Shown piece after piece: positions 1 to 7,857 of a DNA stretch of 22,270 nt. Source of the stretch: Actinocrinis sp046724665 (GTDB lineage Bacteria; Actinomycetota; Actinomycetes; Streptomycetales; Catenulisporaceae); NCBI GenBank assembly GCA_046724665.1, contig JBKOWZ010000085.1, positions 1 through 22,270 of the forward strand, read 5' to 3'. How positions within the stretch are numbered: the stretch's first letter is position 1; each line of letters opens with the position of its first letter. Both the position numbers and the translations under genes were made by a program. Under the pieces are notes generated by a model. The model had not been told where the DNA came from. It saw only the letters and a list, made by a program, of their open reading frames with translations, and searched no databases.

Positions 1-545
1 CAATACCACTGCCCTATAGAATGCGCAAGGTAATAGCGCAGCAGGCCAGCAACTGCGAGCGCGTCAGCGAGCGCGTCATGTCGGGCCACCTGGGTCACAC
101 CGGCGGCCCGACAGCACGCTGAGAGGTTACGTTCGGCGTAAGGCAGGAACGAACGCGCAGCAGCCATTGTGCAGATGCAGTTGTCCTGGGTCAGAGGAAT
201 CTGGAACCCGAGCCGACCATACTCCGCCAGCAAGAAGCGCAGGTCAAATGACACGTTGTGTGCCACAAGGACCCGACCGGCGAGCCTGGCGGCCAGATCA
301 CCTGCGATCTGAGCGAAAGTCGGCGCGTCAAGAACCTCGCGAGCGGAGATTCCATGTACGTCGGTCGGTCCGACATCGCGGCCCGGATTCACAAGGGTTG
401 ACCACTGGTCTTGTGGCACACCGTTGGGACCGAGTCGCACTATGCCGATCTCTACGATCCGGTCGCTACCGCCCACATGCAGGCCAGTGGTCTCCAGGTC
501 TACGACCGCGAAGCCGACACCAGTCTCAGTCGATCTCTTCCACAT
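1..545 (-). CDS. DEDDh-family 3'-5' exonuclease, 3' end cut by the window edge
   Basis: Translation of the minus strand from the ATG at 545 gives 181 residues open to the window edge, so the C-terminus is missing. All catalytic positions of a DnaQ/RNase T type DEDDh exonuclease are visible: D16 and E18 in VVDLETTGL, D101 in VAHNVSFDLRFL, and H156 with D161 in RHDALADA. Such enzymes remove nucleotides from 3' ends of DNA or RNA using two metal ions. The ATG at 545 is the only start after an in-frame stop a few codons upstream; no good Shine-Dalgarno is seen. Many homologues are 200-300 residues, some with extra C-terminal domains, which cannot be judged here. The gene lies left of the tRNA-Ile remnant, so I infer it is cargo of an integrated element. 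The family call is secure; the cellular substrate is unknown. Confidence 0.88.
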   Translation of the reverse strand, partial: MWKRSTETGVGFAVVDLETTGLHVGGSDRIVEIGIVRLGPNGVPQDQWSTLVNPGRDVGPTDVHGISAREVLDAPTFAQIAGDLAARLAGRVLVAHNVSFDLRFLLAEYGRLGFQIPLTQDNCICTMAAARSFLPYAERNLSACCRAAGVTQVARHDALADALAVAGLLRYYLAHSIGQWY

Positions 546-670
546 GAATCCAGAGGGTATGGCACTTCAACTAGTCCTGCTGGCTTATCAACCATCCAAC
601 CGACGGTCCGCCACCAAGCTTTTCCCACCTGTCCGTTCTGTTTAGTCGCCGACGCCGTCAATTACTGCGC

Positions 671-717
671 CAGAGTGGTCAAGACCGCGACCACCTACCT
701 GGAAGCAGACCACTCTG
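671..717. repeat. Perfect 10-bp inverted repeat
   Basis: CAGAGTGGTC at 671-680 is matched exactly by its reverse complement GACCACTCTG at 708-717, with a 27-base spacer. It sits about 125 bases upstream of the exonuclease start. It could be a regulator operator or an RNA hairpin; there is no T-tract to call a terminator. Confidence 0.5.
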
Positions 718-883
718 ACACCCTGACCACCCGCAACGACTCGCCTACCGGCAGAAGTAGGTTCAGCGGCGCTCCCCTTGGCGGACGCTCAGTCCGCTCC
801 CATGGCCCGAGGAGCGGTGATCTTGATTACGCTGGCCTGCCTTGACTCCGACGAGCGGAGGCGTTGCTTGGTACGACTGCGGC

Positions 884-905
884 GTACTGCAACGGGTACT
901 GCAAC
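884..905. repeat. Tandem direct repeat GTACTGCAAC x2 near the attachment site
   Basis: GTACTGCAAC occurs at 884-893 and again at 896-905, a 12-base period, about 85 bases before the tRNA-Ile core. Short direct repeats at this distance from a tRNA-derived core are the usual layout of arm-type binding sites for tyrosine integrases. The repeat is directly visible; the role is inferred. Confidence 0.5.
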
Positions 906-990
906 GACCCCACACAACCGGCACCATCCGGCACCTTCGGCCCACGGCCTCGTCTGGAATTTGAACCTGCGGCCTCTTGCTGGGCCGGAG

Positions 991-1031
991 TGATAAGGAA
1001 GAGGTCGGAGGTTCAAGTCCTCCTAGGTCCA
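991..1031 (+). other. 3' half of tRNA-Ile(GAT): probable att site (attR) of an integrated element
   Basis: From 991 the sequence reads as the 3' half of a tRNA. It has the rest of an anticodon loop ending GATAA, the 3' anticodon strand GGAAG (997-1001), variable loop AGGTC, T-stem GGAGG and CCTCC around TTCAAGT, the 3' acceptor strand TAGGTCC (1024-1030) and discriminator A at 1031. The matching 5' parts (acceptor GGACCTA, D-arm, CTTCC anticodon strand) are absent upstream, so this is not a working tRNA. The GATAA loop and AGGTC variable loop fit tRNA-Ile(GAT). Such a truncated 3' copy forms when an element integrates into a tRNA gene and restores the gene at its other end. On this strand the element should lie to the left. 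Confidence 0.75.
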
Positions 1032-1036
1032 CAGTC

Positions 1037-1065
1037 GGAAGGGCGCCCGAATCGGGCGCCCTTCC
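1037..1065 (+). terminator. Strong hairpin after the tRNA-Ile fragment
   Basis: A GC-rich stem of 12-14 bp with a tiny loop begins GGAAGGGCGCCC and ends GGGCGCCCTTCC, six bases past the tRNA end. This is where the original tRNA-Ile terminator would sit, which supports DNA to the right being the ancestral chromosomal flank. There is no long T-tract, as is common in actinobacteria. Confidence 0.7.
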
Positions 1066-1085
1066 TGCGTTGCGGCAGCGATGGC

Positions 1086-2905
1086 TCATCTCAGTTCATC
1101 GAGTAGCCCCGTCCGGACAGTGCCGATTGAGTCGCACCGTTTAGAGTTCAAGCTAATGCGCCGTATCGGCGACAGACGGCAGTCTGCTGAGATACTTCTC
1201 GGACTGTCTGCTGACATTGCATCGGGCGCGGGCTCCCAGAGTCCGGTGAGCGTGCCATACTGCACCGCCTTGCCGGTCAGCCGCGGCTTGATCGCGTCGA
1301 CGAGCGGATTGTCGGCCTGGAACAGCACAAGGTAGTCGCCGCGGTGATCGAGGTCCGCGCGGCGTCGAGGATGCGCGTGTCGGCGTCGCCGACGAGTTCC
1401 TGCGGAGCATCCAGTTGGACGGGAAAGATTGTGCAGCCGCAGGAGCGGATAGGCCGCCGTGGTGTCGAAGGATGGCCGTCCACACGGCGGGATGTTCTCT
1501 GACGCATTCACTCAGGCCGCGCATGTACGCAACGTGGCCGCCGACGTGCGAATCCCTTGACCACCTGGGTCGGCGGAGCCGAGATCCGGAGTCAGCTCGG
1601 CGCGCGGCGCGTCGTGGTACTGGTGCGTCACTCGCTCGCTCAGCACGAAAGCCGAACTGGCGATGGCGACGAGAGTCGTCAGCGCGACAGGGGCCGCCTG
1701 ACGCAAAAGGTTGCGATGTGGGTTCCGATTTCCGGACAGCGTGGCGGGCACGGTAGTTCTGCCCCAGGTCGAGATCAGGGAGTTTGCGACGAGCGATCCC
1801 TGTAACAGCGCCGGAAGCGCGTAGCCCCACGACAGGCTCGCCATCCACGCCAACAAGCAGGCGAAGCCTCCAACGGAACCTCCAGGCTGGGACCGATGAA
1901 AGGAATGATCCCGGCTCCGATCGGCTCACTGAGCGTGACGCCCAGCAGGGTGCCGACGAGCGCGATGCTGATGACCACGGCCGAGGCGAGCGTGATGCTC
2001 TTGGCTTTCCGCTGATCCGAATTCCTGCTCAGTGACCACAGACCGACTGCGGCCACGAACGCGGTACCCCACAAGACGGCGGTGGGCTCTGCCAGCACGG
2101 CATGCCAGGGCTCGATGATGGTCTCGCGGCCCCAGACAGGCGGGCTGGCGGTCAGTTGCACTACCGCGTCCCTGAGCCCGCCGGCCGCGCCGACCCAGAC
2201 GAAGTACCCGACGGGAGCCAATTACGAGCACCACCGCATCGCCGACAAGTCCACGCAGCGAACGCCACGTGGGCCGAAGTTCTCCGCGGCGCAGCAGGAG
2301 CATGCACAGGGCGATCAGCGGAACCGGCGCGAAGCTCTGTTTGCAGATCGCGGCGAATCCCGCGAGGAACAATCCAAGACGCCGTCGGCCAGGCCTGCCG
2401 AGAGCCAGCCCGTCGTCGATCAGGAACCAGCCGACTGCGCCCGCAGGCGAGTCCGTCGATGGTGTGCCAGGGCGCCATCGGGAAATCATGGAGATTCAGC
2501 AGCACTACGGCGGTGTTTCCCATCGCCACACAAGCAGCGCGGCACAGGCCGCCGCCCCGCGGCATTCCGATACCGCGCAGTGCGAGGACCAACAGCGCCG
2601 CCGCGGTCAGCACGAACTCCGGTGCGGCGGTGAATCGTCCGTCAAGGAACAGCAGACCCGGCAACGCGAAGTCGATCACGTGCAGGACCGAGGCGCCGAC
2701 CGGGCGCGCAGAGACGAAGTCCTTGTGCGGCACTTCGCCCTGCAACAGGCGCCAAGACCCGGCCAGTACGAACTCGTCGTCCGTGGGCGAGAATCCGTAG
2801 CGCCCGGTAGACCAGACCACCGCCGCGGCGACGCCCAACGGCCAGGCCGCACGGAAGCCCTCTACGGCAGAAATCCGAGCACGCACGAACAAACCCTGCT
2901 GCACC
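1086..2905 (-). pseudogene. Decayed polytopic membrane glycosyltransferase (GT-C/ArnT-like), multiple frameshifts
   Basis: One membrane protein can be followed on the minus strand only by changing frame repeatedly. The N-terminal piece (to about 2455) has an acidic TDDEFVLAGSWRLLQGEVPH loop after a first membrane segment, as in the first extracytoplasmic loop of PMT/ArnT-type lipid-linked sugar transferases. The frame then shifts near 2455, 2215, 1860, 1520-1530, 1470 and 1380. The middle pieces are hydrophobic; the tail pieces contain QELVGDADTRILDAA and DYLVLFQADNPLVDAIKPRL, a plausible soluble C-terminal domain. Rejoined, it would be about 600 residues, close to the family norm. The exact start (GTG or TTG near 2886-2905) and end are uncertain; the last stretch to the stop at 1086 may be post-frameshift sequence. 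So many breaks favour real decay over sequencing error. Confidence 0.7.
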
Positions 2906-3432
2906 GAGAGCCAACGATCCGCTCCTTCATCTCCACCCGCGGGAGCGCGTCGGCATTCGCAGTCGCGTGCACTGATATCTGAAGTCGCTGCACGTCGCTG
3001 GCCGCGGGCCAAGCGGTCGCGCAGGTGAGTTGCCGACCAACCCAGCCGGCCGTTCCCGACCTGCTACAACGCCCTCTGATTCGGCGGTTCCGATCGTCGG
3101 CGCAGACCGCGTGACAGATGCCACCATGCAGCGATGGCCGTGGAGCTGCGCAGCGCCCCGCCGGACTTCCTGGAGAGCGTCGAGCGCCCGGGTCGCCACG
3201 GCGATTCATCGGCCGGGCTGGACCGCACAGCGCCGTCTCTCTGTGCATTCGGCGATTCGGCTCCCCTGGTCGGCATAGGAAGCCGAGCCGCTGAAGGGCC
3301 GGTGTCACGGTCCCGGTACCATCATGCGCTGCCGCTCGAAGGCTTCCCCTGCTGGTGAAGGCGAGGTGCGGGAACGCACTCGCCGCCACCAGCGGGTCTA
3401 CTCCATGGCCACGCCTGCGGGAGTCCCAGCGG
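2906..3432. other. Stretch without a recognisable gene
   Basis: Open frames occur on both strands but none has a convincing start, hydrophobic pattern or family motif. It separates the pseudogene from the lectin gene and could be eroded coding sequence or intergenic DNA. I see no repeat or RNA gene in it. Confidence 0.4.
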
Positions 3433-4383
3433 TCAGGCGGTGCAACCGGTCACGTCGGTGACGGCCTGACTGTTGTTCCAGCCTGTGCCCTCTGCGATGC
3501 CGAAACCGCTGTTGGCCCACGAGGAGGAGCCGCCGAGCGGGTCGGTGTCGCGGTACCAGTTCACCTGGCCGGTGGTGTCCCGCGTGAAGAGGACGCCGCC
3601 GCCCGTTGATCCGATCCTGGTGAACCCTGACCAGCCGGACCCGATCTGCTTGGCGACACCGCCGTTGGCCCACGAGGCCGCACCACCGAGCGGGTCCAGG
3701 TGCCGGTACCACAACAGGGCGCCCGGCGAGGTCACCGTGTAGATCAAGCCGGAGCCTCCGGCGATGATCTTGGACGGGCTGTTCCAGCCGGTCCCGATCA
3801 CGGTCCCGCTGTTGGCCGCCCACGAGGGCAAGCCGCTGCCCAGATAGCGGTACCAGTGCAGGTTTCCCGACGAGTCGACCGCGTAGATGGCGCCCTGGCC
3901 GCCGGAGACGACCGTGCTGAACCCGCCCCAACCGGTGCCGATCACCGACCCGCTCGCCGGGTCCCAGGACGCAGCACCGCCCGTGTAGTTGTTGTCCTTA
4001 TACCAGCGCAGGTTTCCCGATGCATCGATCGCGTACAGGACGCCGCTGCCGCCGGATTCGACGTTCAGCCCGCTCCACCCGCTTCCGATCAACTGCTGGG
4101 TCCAGTTCGAGCTGCCGTCGAGCGGGGATGCGTAGCTCCATCGCCGCAGCTGAGACGAAGCGTCGACGTGGTACATGGCGACGCTCGGGGTGTTGCAGGT
4201 CGTGACCGCATTCGCGGACGGAGCGGCCAGCCCGGCCGTGGCGAGCGTGGTTCCGAGAACGGTCAGAAAGCGCGCCGCGAGACCGGCACGCCTGGGGAAT
4301 CCTGACACGACGGCACTCCTGTCTTCGTTGTGTGGCATCGAGGTGGTCGTCTCGGCCGCGCGGCTGCGGCGCACGCCGATCAC
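3433..4383 (-). CDS. Secreted tachylectin-type beta-propeller protein
   Basis: This is a 316-residue protein with a signal peptide (RRAGLAARF then a hydrophobic stretch, probable cleavage after ANA at residue 59). The rest is about five repeats of 47-48 residues, each with an IGSGW or IGTGW turn, a YAIDASGNL-like strand and a WYR/WYK motif. This is the pattern of tachylectin-2 type five-bladed propellers, a family that binds N-acetyl sugars. C63 and C314 flank the propeller and could form a disulfide that closes the ring. The GTG start at 4383 overlaps the stop of the upstream gene as GTGA, suggesting translational coupling; ATG at 4338 (residue 16) is an equally plausible start and gives a more normal signal peptide. 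Neither has a clear Shine-Dalgarno. The fold is secure; the ligand is inferred. Confidence 0.88.
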   Translation of the reverse strand: MIGVRRSRAAETTTSMPHNEDRSAVVSGFPRRAGLAARFLTVLGTTLATAGLAAPSANAVTTCNTPSVAMYHVDASSQLRRWSYASPLDGSSNWTQQLIGSGWSGLNVESGGSGVLYAIDASGNLRWYKDNNYTGGAASWDPASGSVIGTGWGGFSTVVSGGQGAIYAVDSSGNLHWYRYLGSGLPSWAANSGTVIGTGWNSPSKIIAGGSGLIYTVTSPGALLWYRHLDPLGGAASWANGGVAKQIGSGWSGFTRIGSTGGGVLFTRDTTGQVNWYRDTDPLGGSSSWANSGFGIAEGTGWNNSQAVTDVTGCTA

Positions 4384-4742
4384 TGGCAGACCGGTCCGAC
4401 GACGAGGGACGTGCCCGGGGTGCTGTCCAGGTGCACGTTGTAGCAGTGGTTGAGCTGCCCGTAGAGCGAGCCCAGCATGAGCTGCTGGAAGCTGAGCGGG
4501 CCCACCTGCGCGGGGACGGACGGTGAACCCCCGGCTGCGTCGACGTAGTACACCGAATAAAGTCCCGGGCCGTCGCTCTGGGTGACCTGGTAGTTGAGCG
4601 CCAGTACGTCCTGGGTCTGCGCGCCGGTGACGCAGAAAATCGCCACGCCGTCCTGGTTGCAGATGGAATTCGCCTGGGCGGGGGATGCCGCCAGTCCGAC
4701 GGCCGCCATCGCGACCGCCGTGGCGAACGTTGCACCTCGCAT
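4380..4742 (-). CDS. Small secreted four-cysteine protein, paralogue of the 7349-7807 product
   Basis: This encodes 120 residues beginning with a Sec signal peptide (probable cleavage after AQA at residue 24). The mature part of about 96 residues has C28, C37, C100 and C119, likely two disulfides. ATG at 4742 is chosen over a longer upstream frame because AGGAG lies directly upstream and the signal peptide follows at once. The motifs QDVLALNYQVT, LYSVYYVD, LYGQLNH and VVGPV align in order with the protein at 7349-7807, so the two are homologous. It lies directly upstream of, and overlaps by 4 bases, the propeller lectin gene, so the products are probably made together. I do not recognise a named family and assign no function. 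Confidence 0.8.
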   Translation of the reverse strand: MRGATFATAVAMAAVGLAASPAQANSICNQDGVAIFCVTGAQTQDVLALNYQVTQSDGPGLYSVYYVDAAGGSPSVPAQVGPLSFQQLMLGSLYGQLNHCYNVHLDSTPGTSLVVGPVCQ

Positions 4743-4746
4743 GTTG

Positions 4747-4751
4747 CTCCT
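4747..4751 (-). promoter_or_regulatory. Ribosome binding site fixing the start at 4742
   Basis: The minus strand reads AGGAG four bases before the ATG at 4742. It decides in favour of this start over the longer open frame reaching 4823. Confidence 0.75.
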
Positions 4752-5110
4752 GCCTTCCGTACCTCTGTGAGTGCTCGCACGAGGCCGAGTCAGCGTCGAC
4801 ATGGATATTCCAGTTCGCGTCATCCGCCGCTGCGGCGCGTCGAAGGTGCCCGTCTACGCGGGCGGAGTCTGATTCCCACGAGCTGTGGGGCGCTGTCGCG
4901 GTCCAGGCCGCCGACTGGGGCAGTGTCGCCGGACCTCTCCGACGGCGAGCGGCGTCTTCATGCCGTGCCGGGGAGAGGGAGGTGGCTCATGCCAGGAAGA
5001 CGAGGGAAGTCAACAGCGTGCTGTGTGCCACGGCAAGCCGCCACGCCGACCGGACGTCGGTCGGTCCATGGCCGCTCACGACGCGGGTCGTCTGAGCGAA
5101 ACCCGGTCGC
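4752..5110. other. Intergenic region between two minus-strand genes
   Basis: No gene is supported here. A 6-bp GC stem (CCGACC at 5046-5051 with GGTCGG at 5059-5064) lies just past the stop of the gene to the right and could be a weak terminator. The promoter of the small secreted gene should lie in the left part, but I could not pick -35/-10 boxes with confidence. Confidence 0.35.
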
Positions 5111-7186
5111 TTACCGGCCGCCCAGCTGGACGACGTTCAGCCGCAGGTGTGGATCGGCAGCGCCGAATGCCCTGAGGTGGTCGGCGAGGTCCCGGTTCCA
5201 CACGATGATCCGCAGCGGTACGCGCGACCTCTTGACGCAGTCCTCGAGGTTCGCCAGGGACTTTCGGTCCTTGTCGGGGAGCGGGGCACCCGGCTTGGGC
5301 AGTCTCATGGTGGCGAGGCCGTTCGAACCGGCGAGCTGGTCGATCGCCCGGTCTGTGATGAGGCCGCGGTCGTGGTTGAGCGCCGCGTCGAACATGGACA
5401 GCCGCCAGTTGCTCTGACCCCAGTCGGCGTACAGGATGAGCGTCGGCACGCCGTCGCCGAGCATTCGGTGCTTCGCGACGGCGGTGAGCGGGACGGCGAG
5501 GTCGGACGAGACGAAGCCGGCCCGCCATGCGGAACCCCAGGTGACGTCCTGCCGCGGCACCCAGTCCGTCATCTGCGCCGGGGCCAGCGGGATGGCGCCG
5601 GACAGCACGGCGGCCACGGTCGTGGCGAGTGCGGCGGCGAGGTTCTCGGCGCGGCGGCCGAAACGGCGCGAGGAGCCGAGGCGCGGGCCCGGTTTGAGCA
5701 GTATCCCGACAGCGCCGAAGCATGTCAGCGATACGACCCACACGCCCTCGATCAGCTTCTCGCAGTAGTAGGTCGTGGCGCCCACCGTGGAGTACGCGTA
5801 GCAGCACATGGCCGCGGTCAGCGCGCCGCACCACAGGAGCGAGAGGGAGGCGACCTGCCACGCCGGCGAGCGGCGTCCGTTGCGGGTGATCGCCGCCGAA
5901 AGCGCCGCCAAGGCGAACGCCGCCAGCAGGACGCGGGAGAAGTCGACGGCGCTGCCCCACATCAGGAACTTGCCCGACGGGCTGAAGCCGGCGAACGACT
6001 GAGTGGCATAGGGCACGGTTGCGACGCAGATCGCCGGTCCGCCGATGAGTACCGCAAAGCGCCGGTGCCTCCGGAGCCGATGCCGGTAGACCGCGACGGC
6101 GGTCCCGGCCATTCCCAGGAGCATGACAGCGGTGAGGTTGTAGACGAACGTCGCCGAGACGACTGCGGCGGCGAGCAGCATCACCTGTTCGCGCACCGAG
6201 CGCGGTGGACGGGCGCAGACGGCGGTCCCGACGGCCAGCACGACGAGCCCTGCGGCGTGTGCGGCGAAACCCTGCCAGTACAAGGTGGTGAGTTGACCCA
6301 CCGCGGCGAGTCCGCCGACGGCGGTGCAGAAGAAGGCCCGGCGCCATCCGGCGAGCCCGGGTCCGGCGATCCAGCGCGCAGCCCAGACGACGGCGGCCGC
6401 CAGGAGCGTGAGTACGGCGGCGTTGTAGAGCACGAATCTGTCGTACTCGCCGAACGGCGCGCCGGGGTCGGTGTCGGAGCGTAGGAAGACGTCGAAGAGC
6501 GCGAACAGGTAGTGCGTGCCCGAGGGGTAGAACCGCATCGCGGTCGGATTCCACAGGCCGGGGCTCATGTACGGTTCGATGGCGCCCGGCTTGAGGAAGG
6601 CGTACCCGCCGATGCGGTGCATCGCGTCGAAGAGCGTGTAGTGGTTGAACATGTCTTCGCGCGAAGCGATGTACGGGAGCTTGTGGACGAAGCTCTTGCC
6701 CGCGGTCGGCGCGTTCAGGTAATGCCAGGACAACGCCCCGGCGCCGACGATCACCGCGTCCGTGGGGACGAGCCGCGTCGGCAGCTGTGGGTGCCGCCCG
6801 CTGATCACCGCCGCGAGGACGACGGCGCTGAGGGTGAAGCCGCCGACCGGGACGGGCCGCATACCCCACGGCCAGAGGGAGAAGAGCAGCCCGGCGGCGA
6901 TCAGGAAGCCCGCCAACAGGACCCCGGCCAGCACGAGCCGGTCGATCAGGAGCCGTCCGGCCCGCAACAGGGCCGCGATCCCGAGCCAGGCGATGACGAG
7001 GATCAGCCAGTCGACGCGCAACGCGTGCGCCGCCAGGGGCAGCATCCAGGCCGTGACCGCCATGGCCGCGACGGTGCCGGCCTTCTGCCGGTATGGCCCA
7101 CGACGGCGCGCGGAGACAGGTGTGGTGGGTGCGGTAGACGCGCTGGACGCGGTAGGCGTCGACGTGAGCGTCGAAGGGATTGTCAT
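5111..7186 (-). CDS. Large polytopic membrane protein, possible GT-C type glycosyltransferase
   Basis: This encodes 691 residues with a short Thr/Ser/Pro-rich cytoplasmic-looking N-terminus, roughly a dozen hydrophobic segments up to about residue 530, and a soluble C-terminal part of about 150 residues. A long loop between early segments (about 165-235) contains VHKLPYIASREDMFNHYTLF and WNPTAMRFYPSGTHYLF, resembling the acidic or aromatic extracytoplasmic loop of lipid-linked sugar transferases. No signature motif is clear enough to name a family. The ATG at 7186 is preceded by GAGG seven bases upstream. It lies between the two secreted lectin modules on the same strand, which suggests a role in cell-surface glycan assembly. 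It could instead be a membrane protein of unknown function; topology is certain, activity is not. Confidence 0.8.
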   Translation of the reverse strand: MTIPSTLTSTPTASSASTAPTTPVSARRRGPYRQKAGTVAAMAVTAWMLPLAAHALRVDWLILVIAWLGIAALLRAGRLLIDRLVLAGVLLAGFLIAAGLLFSLWPWGMRPVPVGGFTLSAVVLAAVISGRHPQLPTRLVPTDAVIVGAGALSWHYLNAPTAGKSFVHKLPYIASREDMFNHYTLFDAMHRIGGYAFLKPGAIEPYMSPGLWNPTAMRFYPSGTHYLFALFDVFLRSDTDPGAPFGEYDRFVLYNAAVLTLLAAAVVWAARWIAGPGLAGWRRAFFCTAVGGLAAVGQLTTLYWQGFAAHAAGLVVLAVGTAVCARPPRSVREQVMLLAAAVVSATFVYNLTAVMLLGMAGTAVAVYRHRLRRHRRFAVLIGGPAICVATVPYATQSFAGFSPSGKFLMWGSAVDFSRVLLAAFALAALSAAITRNGRRSPAWQVASLSLLWCGALTAAMCCYAYSTVGATTYYCEKLIEGVWVVSLTCFGAVGILLKPGPRLGSSRRFGRRAENLAAALATTVAAVLSGAIPLAPAQMTDWVPRQDVTWGSAWRAGFVSSDLAVPLTAVAKHRMLGDGVPTLILYADWGQSNWRLSMFDAALNHDRGLITDRAIDQLAGSNGLATMRLPKPGAPLPDKDRKSLANLEDCVKRSRVPLRIIVWNRDLADHLRAFGAADPHLRLNVVQLGGR

Positions 7187-7348
7187 CTGTGAACCTCAAA
7201 CCTCAGAAGAGCCCGAACGGTGTCGGCGATCGACGCACCGCTGGTCTCGCCGCGACGAAGTAAGTCGCCCCCGGTCACGTCGTCGCTCGCACCCGGAATG
7301 ATGTCCCAATGTATTTACAAGGATCTAAGAGTGATGATCGTCGGCGGG
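7187..7348. promoter_or_regulatory. Intergenic region likely carrying the promoter of the 5111-7186 gene
   Basis: These 162 bases separate two same-strand genes. An AT-richer patch (about 7302-7335) stands out from the GC-rich surroundings and may hold a promoter. No consensus boxes are clear, so read-through from the upstream genes is equally possible. Confidence 0.3.
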
Positions 7349-7807
7349 CTACTGCGGCGGGCGCACTCGGATTCCGAGCGGGATCGCAGCGGGACCGGGA
7401 CCGGGACTGATAGGGCCGACACTGAAGCACGTTCCGTCGCTCTGGCACACGTTCACCAGGAAGCTGTGGTTGAGGTGCCCGTACACTTGGGCGCTCGCGC
7501 TCTCGCCCGGATTGAGCGGATACGACAGCTGCCTGGACTGCCGCCCGTTGTCCACATCCGAGTACCAGACAGTGAACACATCCGGAGCCGTGCCGATGTT
7601 GGTGATCGTGTAGCTGATCATCATCACGTCCTGAACAGGATTCAGAGAAACTGTGATGGAGGCGTTTCCCTGCTGTGCCACCACGTCCTGCCGGATGCGG
7701 GAGAGTGTGGGCGCGCTCCGGCCGGCGGCCGCAGCGGCGGTCGCGGATCCCGAAGCCAGCGCCGCCGTGGCGCCGACCAGGAGAGCCCGCCGTGTGATCG
7801 TGGGCAT
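7349..7807 (-). CDS. Small Tat-secreted protein, paralogue of the 4380-4742 product
   Basis: This encodes 152 residues. The N-terminus MPTITRRALLVGATAALASG is a twin-arginine signal followed by an Ala-rich stretch, so export by the Tat route in folded form is likely. The mature part shares QDVMMISYTIT, VFTVWYSD, VYGHLNH and FSVGPI, in order, with the small protein at 4380-4742, but has only two cysteines (C121, C127) and a Pro-rich tail. ATG at 7807 is supported by GGAAG six bases upstream; the open frame continues far upstream but overlaps the next gene and lacks coding character there. It starts 50 bases after the stop of the propeller-fusion gene and is probably cotranscribed with it. No named family is recognised. 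Confidence 0.82.
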   Translation of the reverse strand: MPTITRRALLVGATAALASGSATAAAAAGRSAPTLSRIRQDVVAQQGNASITVSLNPVQDVMMISYTITNIGTAPDVFTVWYSDVDNGRQSRQLSYPLNPGESASAQVYGHLNHSFLVNVCQSDGTCFSVGPISPGPGPAAIPLGIRVRPPQ

Positions 7808-7812
7808 GGTCA

Positions 7813-7820
7813 CTTCCTTT
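7813..7820 (-). promoter_or_regulatory. Ribosome binding site fixing the start at 7807
   Basis: The minus strand reads AAAGGAAG just upstream of the ATG at 7807. It supports this start, with the Tat signal at the N-terminus, over a much longer frame that antisenses nothing useful and overlaps the next gene. Confidence 0.65.
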
Positions 7821-7857
7821 CCGTCTCTTCGGACAGGGTGCGTGGCGAGGGCCACGG

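Larger units (their letters stand above)
546..990. other. Non-coding stretch at the inferred element end
   Basis: No convincing protein-coding frame is visible on either strand. The base composition is more mixed than in the genes to the right. The stretch contains a perfect inverted repeat (671-680 with 708-717) and a direct repeat pair (884-893, 896-905), and it ends at the tRNA-Ile fragment. No integrase reading frame could be found here; if the element has one, it lies further left. Confidence 0.5.

Noticed and set aside
840..960. Possible integrase C-terminus next to the att core
   Set aside because: All frames were read; stops interrupt and no tyrosine recombinase box (R..HxxR..Y) is present.
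763..1106. Open frames on both strands across the tRNA-Ile fragment
   Set aside because: They run through tRNA and terminator sequence, lack motifs and are typical false frames over RNA genes.
5076..7199. A 707-codon minus-strand frame overlapping the membrane protein gene
   Set aside because: It is Arg-rich with no hydrophobic pattern; the overlapping frame at 5111-7186 has clear membrane segments and a ribosome site.
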